From Solea solea (lineage: Eukaryota; Chordata; Actinopteri; Pleuronectiformes; Soleidae), in assembly GCF_958295425.1 (NCBI RefSeq), contig NC_081151.1, forward strand, positions 14,790,606 to 14,854,605: a stretch of 64,000 bases of DNA, written 5' to 3'. The notes under the pieces are model-generated. The model worked only from the letters and a program-made list of their open reading frames with translations, ran no database searches and was not told where the DNA came from. Both the position numbers and the translations under genes were made by a program. The stretch's first letter is position 1. Each line of letters begins with the position of its first letter. Positions 39,082 to 54,442 of this stretch are shown here, piece by piece.

Positions 39082-40093
39082 ACTTCATTTGTGAGGTTTA
39101 TATTTTGGGACAGTAGAAAAATTTAAAAAATCAGGAAACAGCCTTAGCTCAGCTGAATACGCACACAAACAGACACCAATAGAAAAACCCATCCAAACTG
39201 TGAAATCATTGCAAAATCAAACACTGAGGGTACAGAAGTATGTCATAAGATGTTAACTTCATTTGTGAAGTATATATTATGGGAGAGTAGAAAAAAGAAA
39301 AACATCCGAAAACAGCCTTATCTCAGCATAATGCGCACACAAACAGACAACAATAAAAAAACACATCCCAACTGTGAACTCGTTGCAAAATCAAACACTG
39401 AGGGAACAGAAGTATATCTTTAAGATGTTAACTTCATTTGTGAGCTTTATATTATGGGACAGTAGAAAAATGAAAAAAATCAGTAAACAGCCTTACCTCA
39501 GCTGAATGCGCACACAAAAAGACAGTAATAGAAAAACACATCCGAACAGTGAAATCATTGCAAAATCAAACACTGAGGGTACATAAATATATCTTATATG
39601 ATGTTAACTTAATTTGTGAGGTTAATATTGTGGGACAGTAGAAAAAAGAAAAAATCTGGAAATAGCCTTATCTCACCGTAATGTGCACACAGAAAGACAC
39701 CAATAGGAAAACATAACCAAACAGTGGAAAAATTACAAATTCAAATACTGAGGCTACATAAATATATCTTATAAGGTGTTAACTTCATTTGTGAGTTTTA
39801 TATTATAGGACAGTAGAAAAAAGATTGAAATACCCTCGATCAGCCTTAGTCTCTACTACACATACTGAAAAATCAGACCCCTGGCTCAATGCCTTTATTA
39901 ATTATTGAAGAAAATACAGTTTCCCGCCTTTTTTACGTTTGAATTTTACAGACTGTCCTTTTGGCCGCTACACGGTGACCTTTGGCCCTAGAGACCCCAT
40001 ATTCGGAACAGGGGATCCTCTGGACCCACTAAACAATAATCTGATAAAAAATATAAATAAAGTCCTCTAGAATAATATTTGGTGCAATTTCAG

Positions 40094-40919
40094 GCTGACC
40101 TTTGACCTTTCCGAAGGTTGCACAGGTCTGAAACTCGGCACCCTAGATCAGCCTAAGTCCCTGATACACATACGGAAAAATCACACTCCTGGCTTAATGC
40201 CTTTAGGAATTATTACAAAAAACACACCCGAACGGCTGACCTTTGACCTTTCCGAAGGTTACACGGGTCTAAAACTCGGCACCCTAGATCAGCCTTAGTC
40301 CCTGATACACATACGGAAAAATCACACTCCTGGCTTAATGCCTTTAGGAATTATTACAAAAAACACACCCGAACGGCTGACCTTTGACCTTTCCGAAGGT
40401 TGCACAGGTCTGAAACTCAGCACCCTGGATCAACCTCAGTCCCTGATACACATACTGAAAAATCAGACTCCTGGCTTAATGCCTTTAGGAATTATTACAA
40501 AAAACACACCCGAACGGCTGACCTTTGACCTTTCCGAAGGTTGCACAGGTCTGAAACTCAGCACCCTGGATCAACCTTAGTCCCTGATACACATACTGAA
40601 AAATCAGACTCCTGGCTTAATGCCTTTAGGAATTATTACAAAAAACACACCCGAACGGCTGACCTTTGACCTTTCTGAAGGTTGCACAGGTCTGAAACTC
40701 GGCACCCTGGATCACTCTTACTCCCTGATACACATACGGAAAAATCAGACTCCTGGCTTAATGCCTTTACAAATAATTACAAAAAACACACCCGAACTGC
40801 TGACCTTTGACCTTTCTGAAGGTTGCACAGGTCTGAAACTCGGAACCCTGGATCAGCCTCAATCCCTGATACGCATACGGAGAAATCAGCATCCTGGCTC
40901 ATTGCCTTTAGGAATTATT
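40094..40919 (+). repeat. A satellite array in U12, 6 monomers
   Basis: Standard six-copy order; six perfect DR1 motifs. Confidence 0.94.
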
Positions 40920-41549
40920 GAAGAAAAGACAGTCTCACACCTTTTTTACTTTTTTGAATTTTACAGACTGTCTTTTTGTTCCGCTACGTGGAGACCTTTG
41001 ACCTGGGGGCTCCATATTCGGAACAGAGGATCCTCCGGAGCCACTAAACAATAATCCGGGGGGGAAAAGCCCAAAGGACTGTTTGTCCTGTGTCCAAAAA
41101 CTGAAAATCAGGTCGTGTCAGACTCTATACAGTCTTAGACCCTTTGGCCAGAGTGGAGGTTTTGGAGGGAACTACATTGCTACAGGTCGCAAGAGTGTGA
41201 ATTTTTCATATGTCGTTTGGGGTCCTAAGACAAGCGGAACGACACCAGTCCCGTGCCGCGTCCCGGAAATAGCCTTATCTCAGTGTAATGCGCACACAGA
41301 AAGACACCAATAGGAAAACATAACCAAACAGTGAAAAAATTACAAATTCAAACACTGAGGGTACATAAGTATATATTATAAGTTGTTAACTTCATTCGTG
41401 AGTTTTATATTATAGGACAGTAGAAAAAAGATAAAAATACAAAATATAGCCTTATCTCAGCATAATGCGCACACAAAAAGACACCAAAAGGAAAAAACAC
41501 ATCCACACAGTGAAATCATTGCAAAATCAAATACTGAGGGTACAGAAGT

Positions 41550-42695
41550 ATTTTAGACGACATGCTATACTATGACATTTTTGTCTCTTTTTTGACAACA
41601 TACTATACTATGACGTTTCTGTCTCATTTAGACGACATACTATTCTATGACATTTTTGAGTTATTTTGGACGACATACTATACTATGACGTTTTTATCTC
41701 ATTTTGGACGACATACTATACTATGACCTTTTTATGTCATTTTGGACGACAAACTATACTATGACCTTTTTATGTCATTTTGGACGACAAACTATACTAT
41801 GACATTTTTGTGTCATTTTGGACGACATACTATACTATGACGTTTTTGTCTCATTTCGGACAACATACTATACTATGACGTTTTTGTCTCATTTTGGACG
41901 ACATACTATACTATGACATTTTTGAGTTATTTTGGACGACATACTATACAATGACATTTTTGTGTCATTTTGGACAACATACTATACTATGACGTTTTTG
42001 TCTCATTTTGGACATCATACTATACTATGACATTTTTGAGTTATTTTGGACGAAATACTAAAGTGACATTTTTTAGTTGTTTGGACGACATACTATACTA
42101 TGACATTATCGAGTTGTTTTGGACGACATTCTATACTATGACATGTTTGTCTCATTTTGAACGACACACTATGCAATGACATTTTTGTCTCATTTTGGAC
42201 GACATACTATGCTATGACATTCTTATCTCATTTTGGACGATATGCTATACTATAAAATTTTTATCTTATTTTGGGCGACATACTATACTATGACATTTTT
42301 GTCTCATTTTGAAAAACATACTATACTATGACATTTTTGTCTCATTTTGAAAAACATACTATACTATGACATTTTTGTGTGATTTTGGACGATATACTAT
42401 ACTATGTCGTTTTTGTCTCATTTTGGACAACATACGATACTATGACGTTTGTGTCTCATTTTGAAAAACATACTATACTATGACATTTTTGAGTTATTTT
42501 GGACGATATACTATAGTGACATTTTTTAGTTGTTTTGGACAACATACTATACTATGACATTTTTTAGTTGTTTTGGACAACATACTATACTATGACATTT
42601 TTGAGTTATTTTGGACAATATACTATACTGACATTTTTTAGTTGTTTTGGACATCATACTATACTATGACATTATTGAGTGATTTTGGACAACAT
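41550..42695 (+). repeat. C minisatellite array in U13, about 30 monomers
   Basis: Class X, lacking the GGAAGACATAC monomer of U3 and carrying GGACATCATAC near 42648. Confidence 0.94.
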
Positions 42696-43708
42696 ACTTC
42701 ATTTGTGAGGTTTATATTTTGGGACAGTAGAAAAATTAAAAAAATCAGGAAACAGCCTTAGCTCAGCTGAATACGCACACAAACAGACACCAATAGAAAA
42801 ACCCATCCAAACTGTGAAATCATTGCAAAATCAAACACTGAGGGTACAGAAGTATGTCATAAGATGTTAACTTCATTTGTGAAGTATATATTATGGGAGA
42901 GTAGAAAAAAGAAAAACATCCGAAAACAGCCTTATCTCAGCATAATGCGCACACAAACAGACAACAATAAAAAAACACATCCCAACTGTGAACTCGTTGC
43001 AAAATCAAACACTGAGGGAACAGAAGTATATCTTTTAAGATGTTAACTTCATTTGTGAGCTTTATATTATGGGACAGTAGAAAAATGAAAAAAATCAGTA
43101 AACAGCCTTACCTCAGCTGAATGCGCACACAAAAAGACAGTAATAGAAAAACACATCCGAACAGTGAAATCATTGCAAAATCAAACACTGAGGGTACATA
43201 AATATATCTTATATGATGTTAACTTAATTTGTGAGGTTAATATTGTGGGACAGTAGAAAAAAGAAAAAATCTGGAAATAGCCTTATCTCACCGTAATGTG
43301 CACACAGAAAGACACCAATAGGAAAACATAACCAAACAGTGGAAAAATTACAAATTCAAATACTGAGGCTACATAAATATATCTTATAAGGTGTTAACTT
43401 CATTTGTGAGTTTTATATTATAGGACAGTAGAAAAAAGATTGAAATACCCTCGATCAGCCTTAGTCTCTACTACACATACTGAAAAATCAGACCCCTGGC
43501 TCAATGCCTTTATTAATTATTGAAGAAAATACAGTTTCCCGCCTTTTTTACGTTTGAATTTTACAGACTGTCCTTTTGGCCGCTACACGGTGACCTTTGG
43601 CCCTAGAGACCCCATATTCGGAACAGGGGATCCTCTGGACCCACTAAACAATAATCTGATAAAAAATATAAATAAAGTCCTCTAGAATAATATTTGGTGC
43701 AATTTCAG

Positions 43709-44816
43709 GCTGACCTTTGACCTTTCCGAAGGTTGCACAGGTCTGAAACTCGGCACCCTAGATCAGCCTAAGTCCCTGATACACATACGGAAAAATCACA
43801 CTCCTGGCTTAATGCCTTTGGGAATTATTACAAAAAACACACCCGAACGGCTGACCTTTGACCTTTCCGAAGGTTACACGAGTCTAAAACTCGGCACCCT
43901 AGATCAGCCTTAGTCCCTGATACACATACGGAAAAATCACACTCCTGGCTTAATGCCTTTAGGAATTATTACAAAAAACACACCCAAACGGCTGACCTTT
44001 GACCTTTCCGAAGGTTGCACAGGTCTGAAACTCAGCACCCTGGATCAACCTCAGTCCCTGATACACATACTAAAAAATCAGACTCCTGGCTTAATGCCTT
44101 TAGGAATTATTACAAAAAACACACCCGAACGGCTGACCTTTGACCTTTCTGAAGGTTGCACAGGTCTGAAACTCGGCACCCTGGATCACTCTTACTCCCT
44201 GATACACATACGGAAAAATCACACTCCTGGCTTAATGCCTTTAGGAATTATTACTAAAAACACACCCGAACGGCTGACCTTTGACCTTTCCGAAGGTTGC
44301 ACAGGTCTGAAACTCAGCACCCTGGATCAACCTCAGTCACTGATACACATACTGAAAAATCAGACTCCTGGCTTAATGCCTTTAGGAATTATTACAAAAA
44401 ACACACCCGAACGGCTGACCTTTGACCTTTCCGAAGGTTGCACAGGTCTGAAACTCAGCACCCTGGATCAACCTCAGTCCCTGATACACATACTGAAAAA
44501 TCAGACTCCTGGCTTAATGCCTTTAGGAATTATTACAAAAAACACACCCGAACGGCTGACCTTTGACCTTTCTGAAGGTTGCACAGGTCTGAAACTCGGC
44601 ACCCTGGATCACTCTTACTCCCTGATACACATACGGAAAAATCAGACTCCTGGCTTAATGCCTTTACAAATAATTACAAAAAACACACCCGAACTGCTGA
44701 CCTTTGACCTTTCTGAAGGTTGCACAGGTCTGAAACTCGGAACCCTGGATCAGCCTCAATCCCTGATACGCATACGGAGAAATCAGCATCCTGGCTCATT
44801 GCCTTTAGGAATTATT
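43709..44816 (+). repeat. A satellite array in U13, 8 monomers
   Basis: Same eight-copy order as U3, including ATTACTAAAAAC in monomer 4 and the 332-codon frame. Confidence 0.94.
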
Positions 44817-45446
44817 GAAGAAAAGACAGTCTCACACCTTTTTTACTTTTTTGAATTTTACAGACTGTCTTTTTGTTCCGCTACGTGGAGACCTTTGACC
44901 TGGGGGCTCCATATTCGGAACAGAGGATCCTCCGGAGCCACTAAACAATAATCCGGGGGGGAAAAGCCCAAAGGACTGTTTGTCCTGTGTCCAAAAACTG
45001 AAAATCAGGTCGTGTCAGACTCTATACAGTCTTAGACCCTTTGGCCAGAGTGGAGGTTTTGGAGGGAACTACATTGCTACAGGTCGCAAGAGTGTGAATT
45101 TTTCATATGTCGTTTGGGGTCCTAAGACAAGCGGAACGACACCAGTCCCGTGCCGCGTCCCGGAAATAGCCTTATCTCAGTGTAATGCGCACACAGAAAG
45201 ACACCAATAGGAAAACATAACCAAACAGTGAAAAAATTACAAATTCAAACACTGAGGGTACATAAGTATATATTATAAGTTGTTAACTTCATTCGTGAGT
45301 TTTATATTATAGGACAGTAGAAAAAAGATAAAAATACAAAATATAGCCTTATCTCAGCATAATGCGCACACAAAAAGACACCAAAAGGAAAAAACACATC
45401 CACACAGTGAAATCATTGCAAAATCAAATACTGAGGGTACAGAAGT

Positions 45447-46931
45447 ATTTTAGACGACATGCTATACTATGACATTTTTGTCTCTTTTTTGACAACATAC
45501 TATACTATGACGTTTCTGTCTCATTTAGACGACATACTATTCTATGACATTTTTGAGTTATTTTGGACGACATACTATACTATGACGTTTTTATCTCATT
45601 TTGGACGACATACTATACTATGACCTTTTTATGTCATTTTGGACGACAAACTATACTATGACCTTTTTATGTCATTTTGGACGACAAACTATACTATGAC
45701 ATTTTTGTGTCATTTTGGACGACATACTATACTATGACGTTTTTGTCTCATTTCGGACAACATACTATACTATGACGTTTTTGTCTCATTTTGGACGACA
45801 TACTATACTATGACATTTTTGAGTTATTTTGGACGACATACTATACAATGACATTTTTGTGTCATTTTGGACAACATACTATACTATGACGTTTTTGTCT
45901 CATTTTGGACATCATACTATACTATGACATTTTTGAGTTATTTTGGACGAAATACTAAAGTGACATTTTTTAGTTGTTTGGACGACATACTATACTATGA
46001 CATTATCGAGTTGTTTTGGACGACATTCTATACTATGACATGTTTGTCTCATTTTGAACGACACACTATGCAATGACATTTTTGTCTCATTTTGGACGAC
46101 ATACTATGCTATGACATTCTTATCTCATTTTGGACGATATGCTATACTATAAAATTTTTATCTTATTTTGGGCGACATACTATACTATGACATTTTTGTG
46201 TCATTTTGGACGACATACTATACTATGACGTTTTTGTCTCATTTCGGACAACATACTATACTATGACGTTTTTGTCTCATTTTGGACGACATACTATACT
46301 ATGACATTTTTGAGTTATTTTGGACGACATACTATACAATGACATTTTTGTGTCATTTTGGACAACATACTATACTATGACATTTTTGTGTCATTTTGGA
46401 AGACATACTATACTATGACGTTTTTGTCTCATTTTGGACATCATACTATACTATGACATTTTTGAGTTATTTTGGACGAAATACTATAGTGACATTTTTT
46501 AGTTGTTTGGACGACATACTATACTATGACATTTTTGTCTCATTTTGAAAAACATACTATACTAAGACGTTTTTGTCTCATTTTGAAAAACATACTATAC
46601 TATGACATTTTTGTGTGATTTTGGACGATATACTATACTATGTCGTTTTTGTCTCATTTTGGACCACATACGATACTATGACGTTTGTGTCTCATTTTGA
46701 AAAACATACTATACTATGACATTTTTGAGTTATTTTGGACGATATACTATAGTGACATTTTTTAGTTGTTTTGGACAACATACTATACTATGACATTTTT
46801 TAGTTGTTTTGGACAACATACTATACTATGACATTTTTGAGTTATTTTGGACAATATACTATACTGACATTTTTTAGTTGTTTTGGACGTCATACTATAC
46901 TATGACATTATTGAGTGATTTTGGACAACAT
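45447..46931 (+). repeat. C minisatellite array in U14, about 39 monomers
   Basis: Class L; X-to-M junction near 46170-46200. Confidence 0.94.
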
Positions 46932-47943
46932 ACTTCATTTGTGAGGTTTATATTTTGGGACAGTAGAAAAATTTAAAAAATCAGGAAACAGCCTTAGCTC
47001 AGCTGAATACGCACACAAACAGACACCAATAGAAAAACCCATCCAAACTGTGAAATCATTGCAAAATCAAACACTGAGGGTACAGAAGTATGTCATAAGA
47101 TGTTAACTTCATTTGTGAAGTATATATTATGGGAGAGTAGAAAAAAGAAAAACATCCGAAAACAGCCTTATCTCAGCATAATGCGCACACAAACAGACAA
47201 CAATAAAAAAACACATCCCAACTGTGAACTCGTTGCAAAATCAAACACTGAGGGAACAGAAGTATATCTTTAAGATGTTAACTTCATTTGTGAGCTTTAT
47301 ATTATGGGACAGTAGAAAAATGAAAAAAATCAGTAAACAGCCTTACCTCAGCTGAATGCGCACACAAAAAGACAGTAATAGAAAAACACATCCGAACAGT
47401 GAAATCATTGCAAAATCAAACACTGAGGGTACATAAATATATCTTATATGATGTTAACTTAATTTGTGAGGTTAATATTGTGGGACAGTAGAAAAAAGAA
47501 AAAATCTGGAAATAGCCTTATCTCACCGTAATGTGCACACAGAAAGACACCAATAGGAAAACATAACCAAACAGTGGAAAAATTACAAATTCAAATACTG
47601 AGGCTACATAAATATATCTTATAAGGTGTTAACTTCATTTGTGAGTTTTATATTATAGGACAGTAGAAAAAAGATTGAAATACCCTCGATCAGCCTTAGT
47701 CTCTACTACACATACTGAAAAATCAGACCCCTGGCTCAATGCCTTTATTAATTATTGAAGAAAATACAGTTTCCCGCCTTTTTTACGTTTGAATTTTACA
47801 GACTGTCCTTTTGGCCGCTACACGGTGACCTTTGGCCCTAGAGACCCCATATTCGGAACAGGGGATCCTCTGGACCCACTAAACAATAATCTGATAAAAA
47901 ATATAAATAAAGTCCTCTAGAATAATATTTGGTGCAATTTCAG

Positions 47944-48769
47944 GCTGACCTTTGACCTTTCCGAAGGTTGCACAGGTCTGAAACTCGGCACCCTAGATCA
48001 GCCTAAGTCCCTGATACACATACGGAAAAATCACACTCCTGGCTTAATGCCTTTAGGAATTATTACAAAAAACACACCCGAACGGCTGACCTTTGACCTT
48101 TCCGAAGGTTACACGGGTCTAAAACTCGGCACCCTAGATCAGCCTTAGTCCCTGATACACATACGGAAAAATCACACTCCTGGCTTAATGCCTTTAGGAA
48201 TTATTACAAAAAACACACCCGAACGGCTGACCTTTGACCTTTCCGAAGGTTGCACAGGTCTGAAACTCAGCACCCTGGATCAACCTCAGTCCCTGATACA
48301 CATACTGAAAAATCAGACTCCTGGCTTAATGCCTTTAGGAATTATTACAAAAAACACACCCGAACGGCTGACCTTTGACCTTTCCGAAGGTTGCACAGGT
48401 CTGAAACTCAGCACCCTGGATCAACCTTAGTCCCTGATACACATACTGAAAAATCAGACTCCTGGCTTAATGCCTTTAGGAATTATTACAAAAAACACAC
48501 CCGAACGGCTGACCTTTGACCTTTCTGAAGGTTGCACAGGTCTGAAACTCGGCACCCTGGATCACTCTTACTCCCTGATACACATACGGAAAAATCAGAC
48601 TCCTGGCTTAATGCCTTTACAAATAATTACAAAAAACACACCCGAACTGCTGACCTTTGACCTTTCTGAAGGTTGCACAGGTCTGAAACTCGGAACCCTG
48701 GATCAGCCTCAATCCCTGATACGCATACGGAGAAATCAGCATCCTGGCTCATTGCCTTTAGGAATTATT
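47944..48769 (+). repeat. A satellite array in U14, 6 monomers
   Basis: Standard six-copy order; six perfect DR1 motifs. Confidence 0.94.
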
Positions 48770-49399
48770 GAAGAAAAGACAGTCTCACACCTTTTTTACT
48801 TTTTTGAATTTTACAGACTGTCTTTTTGTTCCGCTACGTGGAGACCTTTGACCTGGGGGCTCCATATTCGGAACAGAGGATCCTCCGGAGCCACTAAACA
48901 ATAATCCGGGGGGGAAAAGCCCAAAGGACTGTTTGTCCTGTGTCCAAAAACTGAAAATCAGGTCGTGTCAGACTCTATACAGTCTTAGACCCTTTGGCCA
49001 GAGTGGAGGTTTTGGAGGGAACTACATTGCTACAGGTCGCAAGAGTGTGAATTTTTCATATGTCGTTTGGGGTCCTAAGACAAGCGGAACGACACCAGTC
49101 CCGTGCCGCGTCCCGGAAATAGCCTTATCTCAGTGTAATGCGCACACAGAAAGACACCAATAGGAAAACATAACCAAACAGTGAAAAAATTACAAATTCA
49201 AACACTGAGGGTACATAAGTATATATTATAAGTTGTTAACTTCATTCGTGAGTTTTATATTATAGGACAGTAGAAAAAAGATAAAAATACAAAATATAGC
49301 CTTATCTCAGCATAATGCGCACACAAAAAGACACCAAAAGGAAAAAACACATCCACACAGTGAAATCATTGCAAAATCAAATACTGAGGGTACAGAAGT

Positions 49400-50545
49400 A
49401 TTTTAGACGACATGCTATACTATGACATTTTTGTCTCTTTTTTGACAACATACTATACTATGACGTTTCTGTCTCATTTAGACGACATACTATTCTATGA
49501 CATTTTTGAGTTATTTTGGACGACATACTATACTATGACGTTTTTATCTCATTTTGGACGACATACTATACTATGACCTTTTTATGTCATTTTGGACGAC
49601 AAACTATACTATGACCTTTTTATGTCATTTTGGACGACAAACTATACTATGACATTTTTGTGTCATTTTGGACGACATACTATACTATGACGTTTTTGTC
49701 TCATTTCGGACAACATACTATACTATGACGTTTTTGTCTCATTTTGGACGACATACTATACTATGACATTTTTGAGTTATTTTGGACGACATACTATACA
49801 ATGACATTTTTGTGTCATTTTGGACAACATACTATACTATGACGTTTTTGTCTCATTTTGGACATCATACTATACTATGACATTTTTGAGTTATTTTGGA
49901 CGAAATACTAAAGTGACATTTTTTAGTTGTTTGGACGACATACTATACTATGACATTATCGAGTTGTTTTGGACGACATTCTATACTATGACATGTTTGT
50001 CTCATTTTGAACGACACACTATGCAATGACATTTTTGTCTCATTTTGGACGACATACTATGCTATGACATTCTTATCTCATTTTGGACGATATGCTATAC
50101 TATAAAATTTTTATCTTATTTTGGGCGACATACTATACTATGACATTTTTGTCTCATTTTGAAAAACATACTATACTATGACATTTTTGTCTCATTTTGA
50201 AAAACATACTATACTATGACATTTTTGTGTGATTTTGGACGATATACTATACTATGTCGTTTTTGTCTCATTTTGGACAACATACGATACTATGACGTTT
50301 GTGTCTCATTTTGAAAAACATACTATACTATGACATTTTTGAGTTATTTTGGACGATATACTATAGTGACATTTTTTAGTTGTTTTGGACAACATACTAT
50401 ACTATGACATTTTTTAGTTGTTTTGGACAACATACTATACTATGACATTTTTGAGTTATTTTGGACAATATACTATACTGACATTTTTTAGTTGTTTTGG
50501 ACATCATACTATACTATGACATTATTGAGTGATTTTGGACAACAT
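49400..50545 (+). repeat. C minisatellite array in U15, about 30 monomers
   Basis: Class X, same as U13. Confidence 0.94.
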
Positions 50546-51558
50546 ACTTCATTTGTGAGGTTTATATTTTGGGACAGTAGAAAAATTAAAAAAATCAGGA
50601 AACAGCCTTAGCTCAGCTGAATACGCACACAAACAGACACCAATAGAAAAACCCATCCAAACTGTGAAATCATTGCAAAATCAAACACTGAGGGTACAGA
50701 AGTATGTCATAAGATGTTAACTTCATTTGTGAAGTATATATTATGGGAGAGTAGAAAAAAGAAAAACATCCGAAAACAGCCTTATCTCAGCATAATGCGC
50801 ACACAAACAGACAACAATAAAAAAACACATCCCAACTGTGAACTCGTTGCAAAATCAAACACTGAGGGAACAGAAGTATATCTTTTAAGATGTTAACTTC
50901 ATTTGTGAGCTTTATATTATGGGACAGTAGAAAAATGAAAAAAATCAGTAAACAGCCTTACCTCAGCTGAATGCGCACACAAAAAGACAGTAATAGAAAA
51001 ACACATCCGAACAGTGAAATCATTGCAAAATCAAACACTGAGGGTACATAAATATATCTTATATGATGTTAACTTAATTTGTGAGGTTAATATTGTGGGA
51101 CAGTAGAAAAAAGAAAAAATCTGGAAATAGCCTTATCTCACCGTAATGTGCACACAGAAAGACACCAATAGGAAAACATAACCAAACAGTGGAAAAATTA
51201 CAAATTCAAATACTGAGGCTACATAAATATATCTTATAAGGTGTTAACTTCATTTGTGAGTTTTATATTATAGGACAGTAGAAAAAAGATTGAAATACCC
51301 TCGATCAGCCTTAGTCTCTACTACACATACTGAAAAATCAGACCCCTGGCTCAATGCCTTTATTAATTATTGAAGAAAATACAGTTTCCCGCCTTTTTTA
51401 CGTTTGAATTTTACAGACTGTCCTTTTGGCCGCTACACGGTGACCTTTGGCCCTAGAGACCCCATATTCGGAACAGGGGATCCTCTGGACCCACTAAACA
51501 ATAATCTGATAAAAAATATAAATAAAGTCCTCTAGAATAATATTTGGTGCAATTTCAG

Positions 51559-52666
51559 GCTGACCTTTGACCTTTCCGAAGGTTGCACAGGTCTGAAACT
51601 CGGCACCCTAGATCAGCCTAAGTCCCTGATACACATACGGAAAAATCACACTCCTGGCTTAATGCCTTTGGGAATTATTACAAAAAACACACCCGAACGG
51701 CTGACCTTTGACCTTTCCGAAGGTTACACGAGTCTAAAACTCGGCACCCTAGATCAGCCTTAGTCCCTGATACACATACGGAAAAATCACACTCCTGGCT
51801 TAATGCCTTTAGGAATTATTACAAAAAACACACCCAAACGGCTGACCTTTGACCTTTCCGAAGGTTGCACAGGTCTGAAACTCAGCACCCTGGATCAACC
51901 TCAGTCCCTGATACACATACTAAAAAATCAGACTCCTGGCTTAATGCCTTTAGGAATTATTACAAAAAACACACCCGAACGGCTGACCTTTGACCTTTCT
52001 GAAGGTTGCACAGGTCTGAAACTCGGCACCCTGGATCACTCTTACTCCCTGATACACATACGGAAAAATCACACTCCTGGCTTAATGCCTTTAGGAATTA
52101 TTACTAAAAACACACCCGAACGGCTGACCTTTGACCTTTCCGAAGGTTGCACAGGTCTGAAACTCAGCACCCTGGATCAACCTCAGTCACTGATACACAT
52201 ACTGAAAAATCAGACTCCTGGCTTAATGCCTTTAGGAATTATTACAAAAAACACACCCGAACGGCTGACCTTTGACCTTTCCGAAGGTTGCACAGGTCTG
52301 AAACTCAGCACCCTGGATCAACCTCAGTCCCTGATACACATACTGAAAAATCAGACTCCTGGCTTAATGCCTTTAGGAATTATTACAAAAAACACACCCG
52401 AACGGCTGACCTTTGACCTTTCTGAAGGTTGCACAGGTCTGAAACTCGGCACCCTGGATCACTCTTACTCCCTGATACACATACGGAAAAATCAGACTCC
52501 TGGCTTAATGCCTTTACAAATAATTACAAAAAACACACCCGAACTGCTGACCTTTGACCTTTCTGAAGGTTGCACAGGTCTGAAACTCGGAACCCTGGAT
52601 CAGCCTCAATCCCTGATACGCATACGGAGAAATCAGCATCCTGGCTCATTGCCTTTAGGAATTATT
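51559..52666 (+). repeat. A satellite array in U15, 8 monomers
   Basis: Same eight-copy order as U3 and U13. Confidence 0.94.
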
Positions 52667-53296
52667 GAAGAAAAGACAGTCTCACACCTTTTTTACTTTT
52701 TTGAATTTTACAGACTGTCTTTTTGTTCCGCTACGTGGAGACCTTTGACCTGGGGGCTCCATATTCGGAACAGAGGATCCTCCGGAGCCACTAAACAATA
52801 ATCCGGGGGGGAAAAGCCCAAAGGACTGTTTGTCCTGTGTCCAAAAACTGAAAATCAGGTCGTGTCAGACTCTATACAGTCTTAGACCCTTTGGCCAGAG
52901 TGGAGGTTTTGGAGGGAACTACATTGCTACAGGTCGCAAGAGTGTGAATTTTTCATATGTCGTTTGGGGTCCTAAGACAAGCGGAACGACACCAGTCCCG
53001 TGCCGCGTCCCGGAAATAGCCTTATCTCAGTGTAATGCGCACACAGAAAGACACCAATAGGAAAACATAACCAAACAGTGAAAAAATTACAAATTCAAAC
53101 ACTGAGGGTACATAAGTATATATTATAAGTTGTTAACTTCATTCGTGAGTTTTATATTATAGGACAGTAGAAAAAAGATAAAAATACAAAATATAGCCTT
53201 ATCTCAGCATAATGCGCACACAAAAAGACACCAAAAGGAAAAAACACATCCACACAGTGAAATCATTGCAAAATCAAATACTGAGGGTACAGAAGT

Positions 53297-54442
53297 ATTT
53301 TAGACGACATGCTATACTATGACATTTTTGTCTCTTTTTTGACAACATACTATACTATGACGTTTCTGTCTCATTTAGACGACATACTATTCTATGACAT
53401 TTTTGAGTTATTTTGGACGACATACTATACTATGACGTTTTTATCTCATTTTGGACGACATACTATACTATGACCTTTTTATGTCATTTTGGACGACAAA
53501 CTATACTATGACCTTTTTATGTCATTTTGGACGACAAACTATACTATGACATTTTTGTGTCATTTTGGACGACATACTATACTATGACGTTTTTGTCTCA
53601 TTTCGGACAACATACTATACTATGACGTTTTTGTCTCATTTTGGACGACATACTATACTATGACATTTTTGAGTTATTTTGGACGACATACTATACAATG
53701 ACATTTTTGTGTCATTTTGGACAACATACTATACTATGACGTTTTTGTCTCATTTTGGACATCATACTATACTATGACATTTTTGAGTTATTTTGGACGA
53801 AATACTAAAGTGACATTTTTTAGTTGTTTGGACGACATACTATACTATGACATTATCGAGTTGTTTTGGACGACATTCTATACTATGACATGTTTGTCTC
53901 ATTTTGAACGACACACTATGCAATGACATTTTTGTCTCATTTTGGACGACATACTATGCTATGACATTCTTATCTCATTTTGGACGATATGCTATACTAT
54001 AAAATTTTTATCTTATTTTGGGCGACATACTATACTATGACATTTTTGTCTCATTTTGAAAAACATACTATACTATGACATTTTTGTCTCATTTTGAAAA
54101 ACATACTATACTATGACATTTTTGTGTGATTTTGGACGATATACTATACTATGTCGTTTTTGTCTCATTTTGGACAACATACGATACTATGACGTTTGTG
54201 TCTCATTTTGAAAAACATACTATACTATGACATTTTTGAGTTATTTTGGACGATATACTATAGTGACATTTTTTAGTTGTTTTGGACAACATACTATACT
54301 ATGACATTTTTTAGTTGTTTTGGACAACATACTATACTATGACATTTTTGAGTTATTTTGGACAATATACTATACTGACATTTTTTAGTTGTTTTGGACA
54401 TCATACTATACTATGACATTATTGAGTGATTTTGGACAACAT
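53297..54442 (+). repeat. C minisatellite array in U16, about 30 monomers
   Basis: Class X, same as U13 and U15. Confidence 0.94.

Larger units (their letters stand above)
37111..41063 (+). repeat. Higher-order unit U12, 3953 bp, class L
   Basis: Tandem copy of U11: C 37597-39081, A 40094-40919, D2 40920-41063, A'-D1-F 39833-40093. It is the first member of a duplicated L-X pair (37111-44960). Confidence 0.95.
41064..44960 (+). repeat. Higher-order unit U13, 3897 bp, class X
   Basis: C 41550-42695 (about 30 monomers), A 43709-44816 (8), D2 44817-44960, A'-D1-F 43448-43708. The A array has the same eight-monomer order as U3. C is like U3 minus one monomer, and its second-last junction reads GGACATCATAC instead of GGACGTCATAC. 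Confidence 0.95.
44961..48913 (+). repeat. Higher-order unit U14, 3953 bp, class L
   Basis: C 45447-46931, A 47944-48769 (6), D2 48770-48913, A'-D1-F 47683-47943. It matches U12 at a distance of 7850 bp. Confidence 0.95.
48914..52810 (+). repeat. Higher-order unit U15, 3897 bp, class X
   Basis: C 49400-50545, A 51559-52666 (8), D2 52667-52810, A'-D1-F 51298-51558. It matches U13 at a distance of 7850 bp, including the monomer order of C and A. Confidence 0.95.
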
